Below, piece by piece: positions 1 through 11,765 of a DNA stretch of 64,000 nucleotides. The position numbers and the translations under genes were made by a program. How positions within the stretch are numbered: the stretch's first letter is position 1; the number at the start of each line of letters is the position of its first letter. Under the pieces are notes generated by a model that saw only the letters and a list, made by a program, of their open reading frames with translations, was not told the DNA's origin and ran no database searches. Source of the stretch: Lineus longissimus (lineage: Eukaryota; Nemertea; Pilidiophora; Heteronemertea; Lineidae); contig NC_088312.1 of the NCBI RefSeq assembly GCF_910592395.1, positions 15,941,292 to 16,005,291 on the forward strand, in the 5' to 3' direction.

Positions 1-735
1 GTAGAGAGGTCACAAGATATTTCCAAGTTTTACAACAAAAAGCCCGCCAGTCGGCCATTTTGAGTACAAAATCAGCAATTATCTAACTCTGCCTTGATAT
101 TCACCCCATACACGTGCACACTGAATATGAAATGTCTAGGTGAACTCGCTCAGAATGTAGATTGGTCACAAGGCATTACCAAGTTTTACAACAAAATGGC
201 CGCCAGTCGGCCATCTTCATTTCGAAATCAGCCATTATTGAACTTGACCTTGATATTCACCCCATACACCTGCACACCAAATATGAACTGTCTAGGTGAA
301 CTTGTTCGGAATATAAAGAGGTCACAAGGCATTATCAAGTTTTACAACAAAATGATGCCAGTCGGCCAACTTGAATGCAAAATCAGCCATTATCGAACTT
401 TGCCTTGATATTCACCCTATACATGTGCACACTAAATATGAAATGTCTAGGTGAACTCGTTCAGAATGTAGAGAGGTCAAAAGGGATTTCCAAGTTTAAC
501 AACAAAATGGCCGGCAGTCGGCCATCTTGAGTGCGAACATAGCCATTATCGAACTTGGCCTTGATATTCACCAGACACACGTGGACACCAAATATGAAAT
601 GTGAAGGCCAACTCGTTCAGAATATAGAGAGGTCACAAGAGTGTGACATACAGACGGACCGCCAGACGATCGGACGGACGGTCGGCCAGATAAAAACAAT
701 ATATCCGAACTTTCTCCGAAGGTGCGGATATAACA
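1..735. repeat. Tandem ~156-bp repeat array with microsatellite and hairpin tail (pearl/HINE-like), cut by window edge
   Basis: Five imperfect copies of a ~156-bp unit run from the left edge; the phrase TTGATATTCACCCCATACAC recurs near 94, 250, 406 and 561. The array ends in a CGGACGG-rich microsatellite (about 650-690) and a short hairpin with arms ATATCCG and CGGATAT (about 700-731). A tandem core, then a microsatellite, then a 3' hairpin is the layout of pearl/DINE-1/HINE elements. The open frames at 94-408 and 555-815 are translations of the repeat, not genes. The 5' end lies outside the window. Confidence 0.7.
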
Positions 736-1379
736 ATGGGGCCAAATTCATGAAGGGCGTTCAGCTTAAAACAGCGTTTAACTACAGAATAGACAGATTC
801 AGGTCCTTCATGTAAATCTTCACAGAATATGAATAGGCCCTATAACTAATCAGGGAGAAGTTACACACGCCTAATGAATTTGGCCCCTGGGGTGGATGAC
901 AGTTGTGAAGGTTTTATTTGAACTGCAGTGAATGAAGTAGTTAAGGGGTTCTTTTGTCACATCCGCTCTTCAATACCTTCAGTGCCTTTGCTCCAACTGT
1001 GTTTAAGCAGGCCAGCGCCAAACTGCTCTTTAAATACCTTTAGTTTGATACCATTAACGCGACTGCCTTCCTTTAACGCTGTTTAAGTTGTTTAGTGAGT
1101 CATAAAAGTATATCAGGGTAAACCTACTCTTAAACACTTTTAGTTTGATATCAAACATGGATGACACCTTTCGCTGTAACCATCCCCAAGTAGGTCAGTT
1201 GGTAATGAAAATGGGTTAGCACAAACCTACTGTTCATTATCTTTATTTCGATACCAAACATGACTACTTTAGCTATAACAGTCTTAAAGTAGGGCAGAAG
1301 GTCATAAAAGTAGGTCAGTGCAAATCTCTCCTTCGTTACCTTGAGTTTAGATTAGTTCCAGTGACACTGCCCTATTCCC
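736..1379. other. Intronic or intergenic sequence, nothing recognised
   Basis: No coding exon, hairpin end or strong repeat was seen. Loosely repeated phrases around TAGTTTGATACC/ATCAAACATG (1040-1260) suggest an old degenerate tandem repeat of about 100 bp. Confidence 0.4.
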
Positions 1380-1745
1380 TCCCATAAGGCTACAATGCAG
1401 TCTCTAGATTGTGACATGAGACATGATGCCGTCTCAAACATCACCCTCTCTACTCTCATATCAATCAGGCTACAATGAGGGCTCTTACTTGATTGTGACA
1501 TGATGCATGACACTGTCTCTTGCATCACCCGCTTCTCTTATATCAAACAGGCTACAGCGAAGTCTTTATACTTGATTGTGACATCAGGCATGAGAACGTC
1601 TCATACATCACACTCTTCTCTTATATCGATCAGGCTACAATGTGGTCACTTACTTGATTGTGACATCATCCTCTTGTCTCATATCATTCAGGCGACAATG
1701 CGGTATCTTACTTGATTGTGACATGAGGCATGATGACGTCTCTTA
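1380..1745. repeat. Minisatellite, ~80-bp unit, about five copies
   Basis: The phrases AGGCTACAATG, TTGATTGTGACAT and GTCTCNNACATCACC recur with a period near 80 bp, with internal deletions in the fourth copy. The repeat explains the short open frame at 1500-1715. Confidence 0.75.
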
Positions 1746-2109
1746 CATCACCATACCCCTTGCCTGACCTCTTCTGAAAAGTGCTTGACTTTCAGTTGCA
1801 AGTTGCGGGAAATTTTCATGTAGAAACAATTTGGTTTCCTGGTATCAAATGATCAGTGTCGTCTTTACACTGGCAGATAAACTAAACATAAAGGACTCCA
1901 ATTGCGCCGTGGATAATTTATTTTCTAGGGCATTTCCCTCTCTCTCGACCCAGGGTCGAGCGCGACAGTAAAGGGGTAGGAATTTTAACTCGACCTAAGG
2001 TCAAGCATGACACTAGTATAAGGGTTAAAGGTTGCATGTTCAAGGGTTTAGGTTTAATAGGCAAGCTTTATTTTTTAATATTATGATAAATAAAAATTCA
2101 GAGATGCCA

Positions 2110-2328
2110 ATTCAATTTCAAGGCTTCTTTATTAAATCAACTTGTATAATACAGTAAAACAAGACCAAAACATGAAGGACAAATCAGCTAAGATACAGCG
2201 TCTTCTTTCCTTATCCTGTCGATCTCATGGCTGACTGGTTGATTGGTTTCGTGTCACCAGTTCCACGGCATGCACAGCAAAACCACTTTGCCAGTGGAGA
2301 CCACTCATAGATAATAGACTGCATCATC
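2110..2328 (-). CDS. STXBP5: Putative alternative terminal exon of tomosyn, with stop codon and 3' UTR
   Basis: On the minus strand an acceptor (TTTACAG|G) precedes base 2328. The open frame 2328-2211 gives 38 residues and TAA, and AATAAA follows at 2133-2128. The exon must be entered in phase 2, exactly the exit phase of the upstream tomosyn exon 5200-5308; the joining codon becomes AGG (Arg). The encoded tail carries WFCCAC, a cysteine cluster that could be palmitoylated (inference). It does not resemble the normal tomosyn tail, which ends in an R-SNARE motif. Use of this exon would therefore give a truncated protein without the SNARE. A phase match occurs by chance one time in three, and the exon could belong to another transcript. 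Confidence 0.45.
2128..2133 (-). terminator. AATAAA polyadenylation signal
   Basis: A canonical AATAAA reads on the minus strand 78 bases after the TAA of the putative terminal exon. Cleavage would fall around 2105-2115. It lies on the tomosyn strand. Confidence 0.5.
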
Positions 2329-2519
2329 CTGTAAACATGAGAAAAAATAGCACTTTGTAAAAAAACACCATCAAAATAAGACATTTATTATTAACATTCC
2401 CGATTATGTTACAAAAACAATGAGTAGTCTGTGCTGATACGCCAAAACCGTGAGAGGATATACAACCCTGTATGGCTTGCTGTTCATGTTAGTGGTAAGG
2501 TAAAACATAAATGTACTAA

Positions 2520-3070
2520 AGCCCGCAGCACACTAGCCGCCAACTTTGGCGACAAGAAGCGTTCGGCTGACGCCTCTCGGCGCCAAAGTTGGCGGCCAGT
2601 GGATCCCGGTCAGAGCACACCTGCCCAGAATTGGCGTCCAGTAGCGTCTTTTCCGCCACTTTAACCCATCCTGGGCCATGCAGCGCGAAATCATGTGACA
2701 TCAAGACGCAAGCTGATTGGCCATAGCCTCGCCGCCGACGCTAAGTCAGGCGGCCATCCGTAGCCCATCCTGGGCCATGCAGCGCGAAATCATGTGACAT
2801 CAAGACGCAAGCTGATTGGCCATAGCCTCGCTGCAGTCGCTAAGTCAGGCGGCCAACCGTAGCACACCTGGCTTCTTGTTGCGTTCAAATGCGGCAACAC
2901 GCGTCAAAAATCAAACATGTTAGATATTTGGCGTTTAGTTGCGGCAAGTGGCGTCAAGTTGCGTTCGCCGACGCCGTTCGTAGCAGACGAGGGATTTTTC
3001 AGGCATTCAGGACTCTTGCGGCAAAAAACACCTGTGAAAGCCGAAGTTGGCGGCTAGTGTGCTGCGGGCT
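2520..3070. mobile_element. PIF/Harbinger-type MITE, copy A
   Basis: Inverted termini of about 31 bp begin AGCCCGCAGCACACTAGCC at both ends with one mismatch. They are flanked by TAA on each side (2517-2519, 3071-3073), the 3-bp target duplication typical of PIF/Harbinger. A ~100-bp internal tandem duplication starts at 2664 and 2764 (CCCATCCTGGGCCATGCAG). No transposase is visible. Copies B (8899-9326) and C (33612-34268) share the AGCYSG...CACAC terminus and the TAA duplication. Confidence 0.85.
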
Positions 3071-5199
3071 TAAGAAAGATCAAAACTTTTGTGAAAAACT
3101 AGTGAACTGGTGGGGGGGGGGGATAAAATAAAGTTAAATTTGAAAAAGTTCACCCTTATTTACTAACGTTCACCTTGGTAGAGTTGCAGTGTATTGCATT
3201 TGTTCATGTACCGGTATCGGGTATGTAACTGTAATGTATGGTAAATAATGTAGGCCTGGTTCATGCAGCTCCTCATGGTTTTCCGTATCAGCAAAGACTG
3301 AGAATGGCAGTTTTATTGTTCGTTCAAAATACCTCGCAATTCCAGCAGACTACTTCATCGCTTTTATTTATGTACTCTGACCAGTGTCACTATCAAAGGT
3401 GTACGATATCATTGTTATTTTGACAAGAAACATGAGAAAACGTCAACTTCTTGTGGAGCGGTCCGCCATGTCTGTTCATCTAGCGTTCGGGTTTGTTTTG
3501 ATTACGTCGATGATGTTTATAGATACAAAGAGGCTATTCTTATAACAAAGTTTTGTCTGGAATTCAAAGTCATTCTCCTCTAGTTGTTATATCTATGTGT
3601 AATAGATAATTGTGAAATATTACGATTATTTCATTCTGATGATTGGGAAGAATTTTTTGCAACACCGTTTTGTGATTAAAATGTACTATGGCGTTCATGT
3701 GTGTTTTGTTCTTCGACTTTGACTCAATGACTGAGCAAATTAAATGAGACAGAAAGCCAAAAACGGTAACACATCCTATGCAAACAAGCTACGGGAGTCA
3801 TTCTATGACCTTTCAAATAACAGTTGTAATGGCCAATTGTACCTAGCAAATCAAGAGAAAATACAGAGAAAACTCACCCTGGTTTAGATGAACTGAGCGC
3901 ATGAATCTGGGTTTCTCTACGTGTCTTTTATCGGCAATATTAATAAGAATTAGACAAAATAACCCCACAAAACGACATGTTGACATTGAGAATCAAAACA
4001 TAGGGAAATACCACTTTCTAACTGCTCGTTATGAAAAATCCAGATTGGAACTATGTTTTGAAGTGAACGTACACACTCTTTATACATTCACAAAATGGCC
4101 ATCGCTTTATCAGCCTCGGCTGCAATGCCTTAGGGCAATGCCTTATGTGTAGCGCGTTCAGTACATTACAGAGACAGGTAGGATCGATGCCGTTTTGCAA
4201 CTTTTGACCAGACGACAATTTCCAGCTTAAAATCTGCCAACTACTGCCAATTACGGGGTGTTTAGTCTTTCTGCTGTGAATAGCTATAATCCTATCGAAA
4301 CAAGAGTTCAAAATATTGGTATCCTGGCACATTTTCTGGCCCAGCTACAGCAAATTCGGATGAAAATGCAACTATTTTGCTGGAACTACTTTCGGCCAGC
4401 TCCAGTACAAACCATAAGCTCTGCTGGAAGCCAGCGTAGCTTAAAAAGACACCCATAAACACCCAAATTTGTCTCCGTAAATGGGTTGTGTAATTGCTGA
4501 GTAACGAAAGGGTTAACTGCTGATAATCACGAAGGTATAATGCAGGCCAAAATATCCCTGCGTTCTGAACAAAATAATTGTTCACCCGCCCACCCTGCAT
4601 CGCGTACATAGCCCGTCATCTTTTTCCCAGTTTTTTATCGCCTTCTGGTTATCCCTCGGTTCAGATCGTTGCGTTGGGTTCAGTCAATGATCATCAGTCA
4701 GTACTCTATAAATTACCTAGGTCAGTAACGTAATTTATTTCGATTTGTGTGGTGCAAAACTACGTTGATTTCGGCTATAGATTGGTGTGTACGAACCGCG
4801 CAATACGCGAAGCGATTATTGGTTTCTGGCTGGTTCCTATCGGGTCGTAACTTGCAAAAAACGATACTTACTCATGAACCTGGCTTTAGTCTTGCAAACT
4901 TGATCTCACTTTACGTTTTCACAGGAGCACATTTAACACACATCAGGCCCGGTATTTTACGTGCAAATCAGATCTGCTATCAGGAGTCTTTTTCCTCAGG
5001 AATCTTCAAGTTATATATTATTCTCCATAATGGTCTCCAAAAATGGCATATCTTCACATTTGATTTGTGAGCAAACCCTTACACATTTCGAAGATGTCAG
5101 GTGTCAGGTCTTGCCAAACCAGCTGATACCATCAGTTTTGTGACTTGATAGAAGTGAGCAACCTGTCATCAACATAGATAAGCCTGACAAATGTCTTAC
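3071..5199. other. Intron sequence, no gene seen
   Basis: Unique-looking sequence between tomosyn exon 5200-5308 and Harbinger copy A. I looked on the minus strand for the conserved next tomosyn exon (an IARTFCF-like motif) and did not find it. The part around 4600-4860 is richer in CpG than its surroundings, without a recognisable promoter. A short G run lies at 3111-3121. Confidence 0.5.
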
Positions 5200-5308
5200 C
5201 TAAGATCAGTGAGTGGTAGGAAATCAACGTCTAACAAAGGTTTCAGGCTTGGCAGACTGAAGGCCATCAGATGTCCATTGGCAACATAACACGTCAGACA
5301 TACACTGT
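5200..5308 (-). CDS. STXBP5: Tomosyn exon (second beta-propeller, ANGH/SLPSL segment)
   Basis: Acceptor TTTCAG precedes 5308 and donor GTAAGA follows 5200. Entered in phase 1, the 109-bp exon reads CLTCYVANGHLMAFSLPSLK and on to LLDVDFLPLTDL. This matches the vertebrate tomosyn block CLACFCANGHIM...SLPSLRPLLDV...LPLT nearly residue for residue. It forms WD40-type blades of the C-terminal propeller, which help hold syntaxin and regulate the SNARE tail. It joins exon 11375-11465 in frame through a GAC codon and exits in phase 2. Confidence 0.93.
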
Positions 5309-7235
5309 CTGAAAGGCAAAATAAACATATCTGTGGTGAGAGGCAGGAGTAATAAATGACCTGTCACAACATTGTATGTAGTTCAAACACATGATTGATG
5401 CCAATGCAGTCAAACAAGATTAAAATGAATGCCATACTGAATCAAGTTTTGACTATCATCCCTACTGAGCCACTTTGAAGGTTAACTCATGGACTGAAGA
5501 CTTAGGCAAATAAGTTTTAGCTATCACTTGAAAAAGAGCCATCAAAGACATCTATATTTATTTTTGAATAGAAGGTGGTTAGTGTTAAAAAATTGTATAA
5601 ATAAATAAAATACAAAGTAATTTGATAAATAAATTACAACATTAATCTTTGATTGGTATCACTGTTCATAGTGTCCATCATGGTCAAATCGAAATGATCT
5701 GGATTAATCAAAAAATATCCTGGTTACTTGTCCTGGGCTGGACATTGGAACAACTTTAGATTTATCCAGGTTGTTGAGAAATCTTATTTTTTCTCTTTCT
5801 TGTGTTTAGGTCGACTTTGACAGGTCACACGTCAAATTCATCTTCAACTTTTACTGCCCTTTGAGAATCCACACCAACTTCACCACAACCATCGACCCCC
5901 CCCCCCCCCCCCCCCCCCGGAAAAATGATACTAGCAGGATAGGACTGCACAACCTGTACACAAGCTGAAACAGCGTTTAAGATTACAAAATCACAACAGA
6001 CATATTTTATCATGAAATGACATTGGTAGGCTTGCCATCCTAGGATGGTGTATAACTATGATACAAAAATTTCCAATCCTGCTTATTTTTGCTTTTTTTG
6101 CAAGAGAGGTTGTGGTCATAGTGAAGTTGCGGATGAAAGGACGGATGATAGGAACTATCAAATAAATTTCAGGCACAACTCCTTAAAAAACAGGCCAGAG
6201 ATATTAAAGTATCGAACAGTGGTTAGTAACCTTCTCAACAACCTGGAAATGAAATGATCCAGGGACCATGTGCTCACCTTGGGTAATATTAATGCATGTC
6301 ATTTTCAGCGATTAAGGGGAGAACAGTTTTGGTCATTTAGGTCAATTTTGCGATCTTAGAGGGAGTGGTGTGGTAGTGCAGCTTTTATGGAGAATTTAAA
6401 GATTTTATTGAAAGCTCAAGATGGCCACCTGGCGGCCATATTGTTCATCAGATTCAGGGTTATTGTAGAGTGTACATGTACATGTCACATTGAAATTAGT
6501 TTCCATCTATTCAACAGTTTAGGAGTAATAGAACTTCGTTGAATTTTCAAGATTTTTGTACTGATGTGAAAATATTTTGGACTCCTCCTTCAAAATCTAT
6601 TGACAAGAAACTCTAAAAGTGTATCATTGGAAAATATTTGAAAGAAGTATATAAATATAATAAATATGATAAATGTAATAAGGGACCCGTAAGTAAAGCT
6701 TGTGTTATTTGTGATGAATGTATTGATGAAAACGTTAGAGTGAAAGTACTTCTGGAATGAAAGTCACAAGGGCTAAGGCTGGGGTTGGGAGCACATTTAC
6801 TTATGTGATGGGACGTGCATTTTTTCCACATGTGCCAAGTGAACATTCGTCTTTCTGAAAATGGTTATCAATGTCGTAGAGCATCAACTTCTTTTTGCTG
6901 TCAAATCTTCCTGGTCATTCTGAAACTTGTACAGTTCGTGGATATACCCTTCTGTCAAGTGAGTTTGATGTGCCAATATGAAATAAGCAGAATTTACATT
7001 TTTTTTAGCATGTCAAATGAACTGATAGCAATCCTTTTCTTGGCAAAGACAAAAAAAGGGTAAGTTTTTTGGTTTCATGTCTTACTTTCATTAATGCAGT
7101 ATGGTTTTTGCAAAGAGATAAGTCATGCCCTGTTGGCAAGATATGATGTGTAATAAGAGCAAGATAGGGAAATAACGTCATTTTTTTTAATTTATTTTTT
7201 TAGAGAAAGTTTTTGGCCCAACTCTATCTAAATTC
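5309..7235. other. Intron sequence with a homopolymer and a truncated HINE
   Basis: Between two tomosyn exons. It holds a 23-base C run (5896-5918) and a truncated HINE 5' fragment (listed separately). Otherwise it is AT-rich sequence with no exon found on either strand. Confidence 0.5.
6251..6600 (+). mobile_element. Truncated HINE-like element (GGTCC-stem subfamily)
   Basis: It starts with ATCCAGGGACCATGTGCTCA, the 5' signature shared with the elements at 13870 and 54768. Homology continues for about 300 bp (CAGGGTTATTGTAGAGTGTA, AACAGTTTAGGAGTAATAGA). No 3' hairpin end follows, so the copy is 3' truncated. Confidence 0.7.
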
Positions 7236-8840
7236 CCTAAGGCAGACGTTACATACACGTTCACTTCTCACTCCTCACGCCTCATTATTCACAGGGTCAT
7301 TGGTGAACCCAAGAATTAACAAGGTATTTTCAATGAGCCCTGTTGTACTTTACTTCGCTTCATTTCATTTCTGGCGTGAGGCCATCAAGTTTATGCGTGA
7401 ATCAAAGAATGGACATGTTCATTCTTTGTGAAGTGAATTGGAACAGAGGCAGGATGTATTTTGACTGTCAAGGGAAGATTTCCTCTTAGAGCTGTGAGTA
7501 TTTTGTCTTGTGGGAGTTTTTTCAAACTAGAAATATATAACGCAATTGGGGCAAATTGCGAATGTATGCCCCTGCTCACACCACAAAAGTTTGAAGTGTG
7601 TCAAACTTCTAGTTCTTCAGTTAACAATCGGAATACCAAAATCTAAGTTGGCTGCTGGTAGCCATATTGGATTTTGGAACACGCCCAAAATTGATAGAGA
7701 GCATCCCCTGAATGACCATTGCAACACAAAAGTTTGAAGTGTGTCAAACCTCTAGTTCTTCAGTTAACAATCGGAATACCAAAATCTAAGTTGGCTGCTG
7801 GCAGCCATATTGAATTTTGGGTCAGGCCCAAAATCGACAGGGAACCTCCCCTACACAACCTCATCACACCACATAAGTTTCAGGTCTGTCACTCACTTGG
7901 TTCTTGAGTTACAGGTCGGAATGCGAAAAACCAAGTTGGGCCTGGCAGCCATCTTGGATTTCAGATCGGGCCCAAAATGGATAGGGAACCTCCCCTACAC
8001 TAGGTAATAACACCACATAAGTTTCAGGTCTGTCACTCACTCGGTTCTTAATTTACGGGGCGGAATACAAATCACCAAGTCGGGGACCTGGTGGCCATCT
8101 TTGATTTCGGGTCTGGCCCAAAATCGATAGGGAACCTCCCCTACCAAAGACCATTACACCACAAAAGTTTGAAGACTGTTGGACCTCTGGTTCTCCAGTT
8201 AACGAGCGGAATGCCAAAATCTAAGATGGTGGCTGGCGGCCATCTTTGATTTCGGGTCGGGCCCAAAATCGATAGGGAACCTCCCCTACCATAGACCATT
8301 ACGCCACAAAAGTTTGAAGACTGTTGGACCTCCGGTTCTCCAGTAAACGAGCGGAATGCGAAAATCTAAGATGGTGGCTGGCGGCCATCTTTGATTTCGG
8401 GTCGGGCCTAAAATCGATAGGGAACCTCCCCTACCATAGACCATTACGCCACAAAAGTTTGAAGACTGTTGGACCTCCGGTTCTCCAGTTAACGAGCGGA
8501 ATGCAAAAATCTAAGATGGTGGCTGGCGGCCATCTTTGATTTCGGGTCGGGCCCAAAATCGATAGGGAACCTCCCCTACCATAGACCATCACACCACAAA
8601 AGTTTGAAGACTGTTGGACCTCTGGTTCTCTAGTAAACGAGCGGAATGCGAAAATCTAAGATGGCGGCTGGCGGCCATATTGGATTTTGGAACGCGCCAA
8701 AAAACAATAGGGACCCTTTGACACACTAGGCCTACACCCCCTAAAAATTTCAAGTCTGCCGAGCGAATGATGAGGCATGAGGCGTCACGCGTGAAGAGTT
8801 AAAAGTGAATCACTCATTCCTATGTAACGTCTGCCTAAGG
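7236..8840. mobile_element. TIR element (~1.6 kb) filled with a ~145-bp satellite
   Basis: Inverted termini CCTAAGGCAGACGTTACATA (7236-7255) and its complement at 8821-8840 differ by one base. Weaker inverted similarity continues inward, around CTCACGCCTCAT. Between them sit about eight tandem units of ~144-146 bp, with phrases ACCACAAAAGTTTGAAG, ATCTAAGATGGTGGCTGGCG and GATAGGGAACCTCCCCTACC. No transposase is present. A target duplication is not clear. All small frames in the interval are repeat translations. Confidence 0.8.
7560..8740. repeat. Tandem ~145-bp satellite inside the TIR element
   Basis: Eight imperfect units. The last four (8155-8735) are much more alike than the first ones, suggesting recent expansion from the right side. 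Each unit holds the alternating phrase AAGATGGYGGCYGGCGGCCAT. Confidence 0.85.
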
Positions 8841-8898
8841 ATCAACTGATTCCTGGGGAATGAGGGGAGGGGGAAGCCATTTGAGATGCATGCCGTAA

Positions 8899-9326
8899 AG
8901 CTCGCAGCACACCTGACTCCAACTTCAGCGTCCAGTGCAGTTTTTTGGCCACCAGTGTCTGTACGCCAGAAAACTCCAAGGTGTGCTACGACTTGACGCC
9001 GCCGGACGGCGGCAAACTTCACTCAATTCCAGACATCAAACTGGTTTGATTTTGGACTCCGGTGAACGCCAGTGAAAGCGTTAAGCAGCCACGTGCTACC
9101 GATTCAGTGGCGAGTGGAGTCGGAGTCAAGGCTATAGCCAATCAGCTGGCAGTTTCGGGTCACCTGATTTCAAAATGGCAGCCCATGGGGAAGAACTGGA
9201 GTCATGACGATGAGGTCTGCGTTGGTTTGCGCTCACAGGGATCTTCTTGACACCAACTTTGGCAGCGAGTGGTGTTCAGTTGAACTCCTCTGGATGCCGG
9301 AGTTGGAGTTAGGTGTGCTGCCAGCT
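8899..9326. mobile_element. PIF/Harbinger-type MITE, copy B
   Basis: The inverted termini begin AGCTCGCAGCACACCTGACT on the left and AGCTGGCAGCACACCTAACT (complement) on the right. TAA flanks both sides (8896-8898, 9327-9329). The terminus resembles copy A (2520-3070), although the interiors differ. No transposase seen. Confidence 0.8.
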
Positions 9327-11374
9327 TAAGATTAGAGTTCATGTATCAGTCAGACTCGATTAGAATAGAGGTTAAACGCTAGCTAAGTGAAGGCACAACT
9401 AGATTTATTCGTGCCTATATTGTCCGAATAGCGGTTGGCACTTGCTCTCATTCCATGTTGTGGCAGAGTATGGCTACGGGCTGATACATAGATAAAGGCG
9501 TAAGGGGAGTATTCGCTATTGGATATACTTTGAAAGTGACTGTATGTTCACATACAAAGGGAACATTCATTCAATTATTTGGTCAAATTCCTCTGTATGG
9601 ACACAGCACCTTACCTACTTAATTTCTATTTGGTAGGATGGGAGCAGGTAAATTCTTGTCGGTTTATGCGGTATATCTTGAACGGAAGTTTGTAGTGCTG
9701 AGCAGAACTCTACATGGCTGCCTTTTCACATTGGAGTTTGTGATTAACATTCTGAAAGGTTTTTTTGGGACATTTTGGGAATCTTATATTGAATACTCTT
9801 TTTGCCACCTGCAATGCTTATGCTTATTCTTGCTAAGCAACACAAAACAATGAACAAATTGCAGAGTGAGCCGAGATCCCTCGAACATCTGTCGTTTGGC
9901 ATAGCAGCCGAGGGTTGGTTACTAGATTTCTTTTACATGCATGGTTATATTTGTTATTATCCATTCATCAGTCGATGACTTACAGCAGATGTGAGACACC
10001 ATCTAATGCAGCATCGTTGGAGGGGGACAGGACGGTAAAATTGGAGAAGGAGGTGAAGAAAAATCCGTAAAGAAAAGGATGCCGGTTCCTGTGAAAATGC
10101 GTTGCAACAGGTAAGGACTTTGGCCCTTCGAACGACAACTACCAATGGTGTTCTGTTGGCGGCTCTAGAGAACCTGTACGACAAGGTAGTTCTAACTGAA
10201 CACAATGATAAGGAGTTGTAAAAATCGACGCTAAGAGCATGTAAGGAAAACAACGCGCAGAGAGAGATTCACAGGCTTGTCACTAAGTTCCTCGGCACCG
10301 AATCCGCCAAGAAGGCACAGATCGCAAGAGAGGGTTGGAAGAAAGTCATTACCATTACGCCATTTGACCTGTAACCTTGAAAATTAGGTCAAATAAAAAA
10401 CCCGTAGGATAAGTGATGTATCCTTGCTTGGGAGTGTCTACCATGAAAATACCTTCGAAAATAAGTCATTAATAAGCAAGATATTGCATTTTTTACCTTT
10501 TTTAGTTTTGGCCCCTGCTGGCCAAGTCGAGAATCAGAGCCAAAATTCAAGAAAATTGCTTTCAACCCCAAGTCGAAGGTCAGTATTGTGATAGTTTGGT
10601 CATGCCACAACTTTATCAAACAACACCATGAGTGTGTATGAAGTGCACGGATTCAAATTGGATAGAGATGTTTTGGGGGTTAAAGTTTATTGGTCATATT
10701 GGCAAGTGGTCCGGTACTTGGGAGTCTCAAAACCATGCAAACATTGACCAGGGTTCATTCTTTAAAGGCACTCTGGTGCCAGGACTTTCCTCTTTTTCAT
10801 GACTCTTGATCAGGAGTCATAAGATGGGGTTCATCACAAGGATGTTTTTCATATTTCTCAGTAGAAAGTTGTCAATAGAGGAAATAAAAGAGTAACATAC
10901 ACTCTAATTGAAGGACACAAAGTGCATAAGATGAAGAAAAAAACTTCAGAAATACACATACCATTTGTGACCAGTAAAACTTACAGAAACAGATAACAAG
11001 TCAATATTTGCTATGATATTTTAACCTTCAACTTGCAGTTTCCAATCAAGGTTTTTCTCCTTTTCAACAACTCTTCAGCAATGCCAATGGGCAATCGCAA
11101 TTCATTTGTCTGACACAGTAGAATGCACCAACTTGCTCGCAGTGAACAGGCAACAAATTTGCTTGTCAAAACCTAAAATCCTTTTTGACATTATGTGGTG
11201 GACGAAAGTGTTCATTTTCTGTACGATTAGAAACATTCTCTTGATTAGCCTAACCAGCCTACTCGAGACACTAGCACTGGATAATATGCATGACCAACCA
11301 GCCGTTGGAGAATCATGTCAACTCTTAGCATACATACACGCCACTCATCAAAATATTGTTGCACCACCACCTAC
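9327..11374. other. Intron sequence with a decayed coding-like patch and HINE core fragment
   Basis: No tomosyn exon was found here. From about 10070 to 10365 the plus strand reads almost open (one stop) in a lysine/alanine/leucine-rich frame containing LAALENLYDKVV and REIHRLVTKFLGTESAKKAQ. I do not recognise the family; it may be an old transposon-derived gene fragment. A HINE core fragment with the AGGTCAAAT and CCTTGCTTGG phrases runs from about 10366 to 10620. Confidence 0.4.
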
Positions 11375-11465
11375 CTTTCATGTTAACAACATCAGCCTTG
11401 ATCACAAATGATGTCTCCGTTATTTTGACCTTGTAAGCACATGTCTGGGAAGGTAGCGACATCAC
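11375..11465 (-). CDS. STXBP5: Tomosyn exon (SLPSQTC...ITETSF segment)
   Basis: Acceptor TTTTTAG precedes 11465 and donor GTAGGT follows 11375. The 91-bp exon is entered in phase 0 and read as VMSLPSQTCAYKVKITETSF then VIKADVVNMK, leaving one base. The block SLPSQTC...ITETSF is diagnostic of tomosyns, and the vertebrate paralogue STXBP5L has almost the same residues. It follows the CSEKQAR end of exon 13394-13491 and continues into 5200-5308. Confidence 0.93.
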
Positions 11466-11765
11466 CTAAAAACAATCAAACTGAAATGCATTTGATTGAG
11501 TCGAGACCGAAAGATTTTCAACACGCCTTTATCATTGTGCACCTCTTCAGCAGGTCTAAGTTAGGTTCAGATGCCAAAGGAAAGGACTCATATTGCATTT
11601 TTTCAAACCAATATGTGTCTATGCCATGAGCTCTTTGAAACATCATATACCAAAATCATCAAAAGTGGCATTGCAAAACGAATTTAATCCCAAAGCACAT
11701 GGAGGTTCAACGTGATATAACGGTGAAGTGGGCTCAGTTGACGATGCAGTGCATTTATGAGAATG

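Noticed and set aside
4600-4860. CpG-richer stretch as a promoter
   Set aside because: No TATA/initiator arrangement and no first exon found; the tomosyn 5' end lies beyond the right edge.
7560-8740. CRISPR-like regular array
   Set aside because: Units are ~145 bp with no conserved short repeat and variable spacer pattern, within a eukaryotic TIR element; it is a satellite.
11430-11465. A 36-bp tomosyn microexon ending at a GTCAAA donor
   Set aside because: Reading on gives the conserved ITETSF block and a better donor (GTAGGT) at 11375, so the exon is 91 bp.
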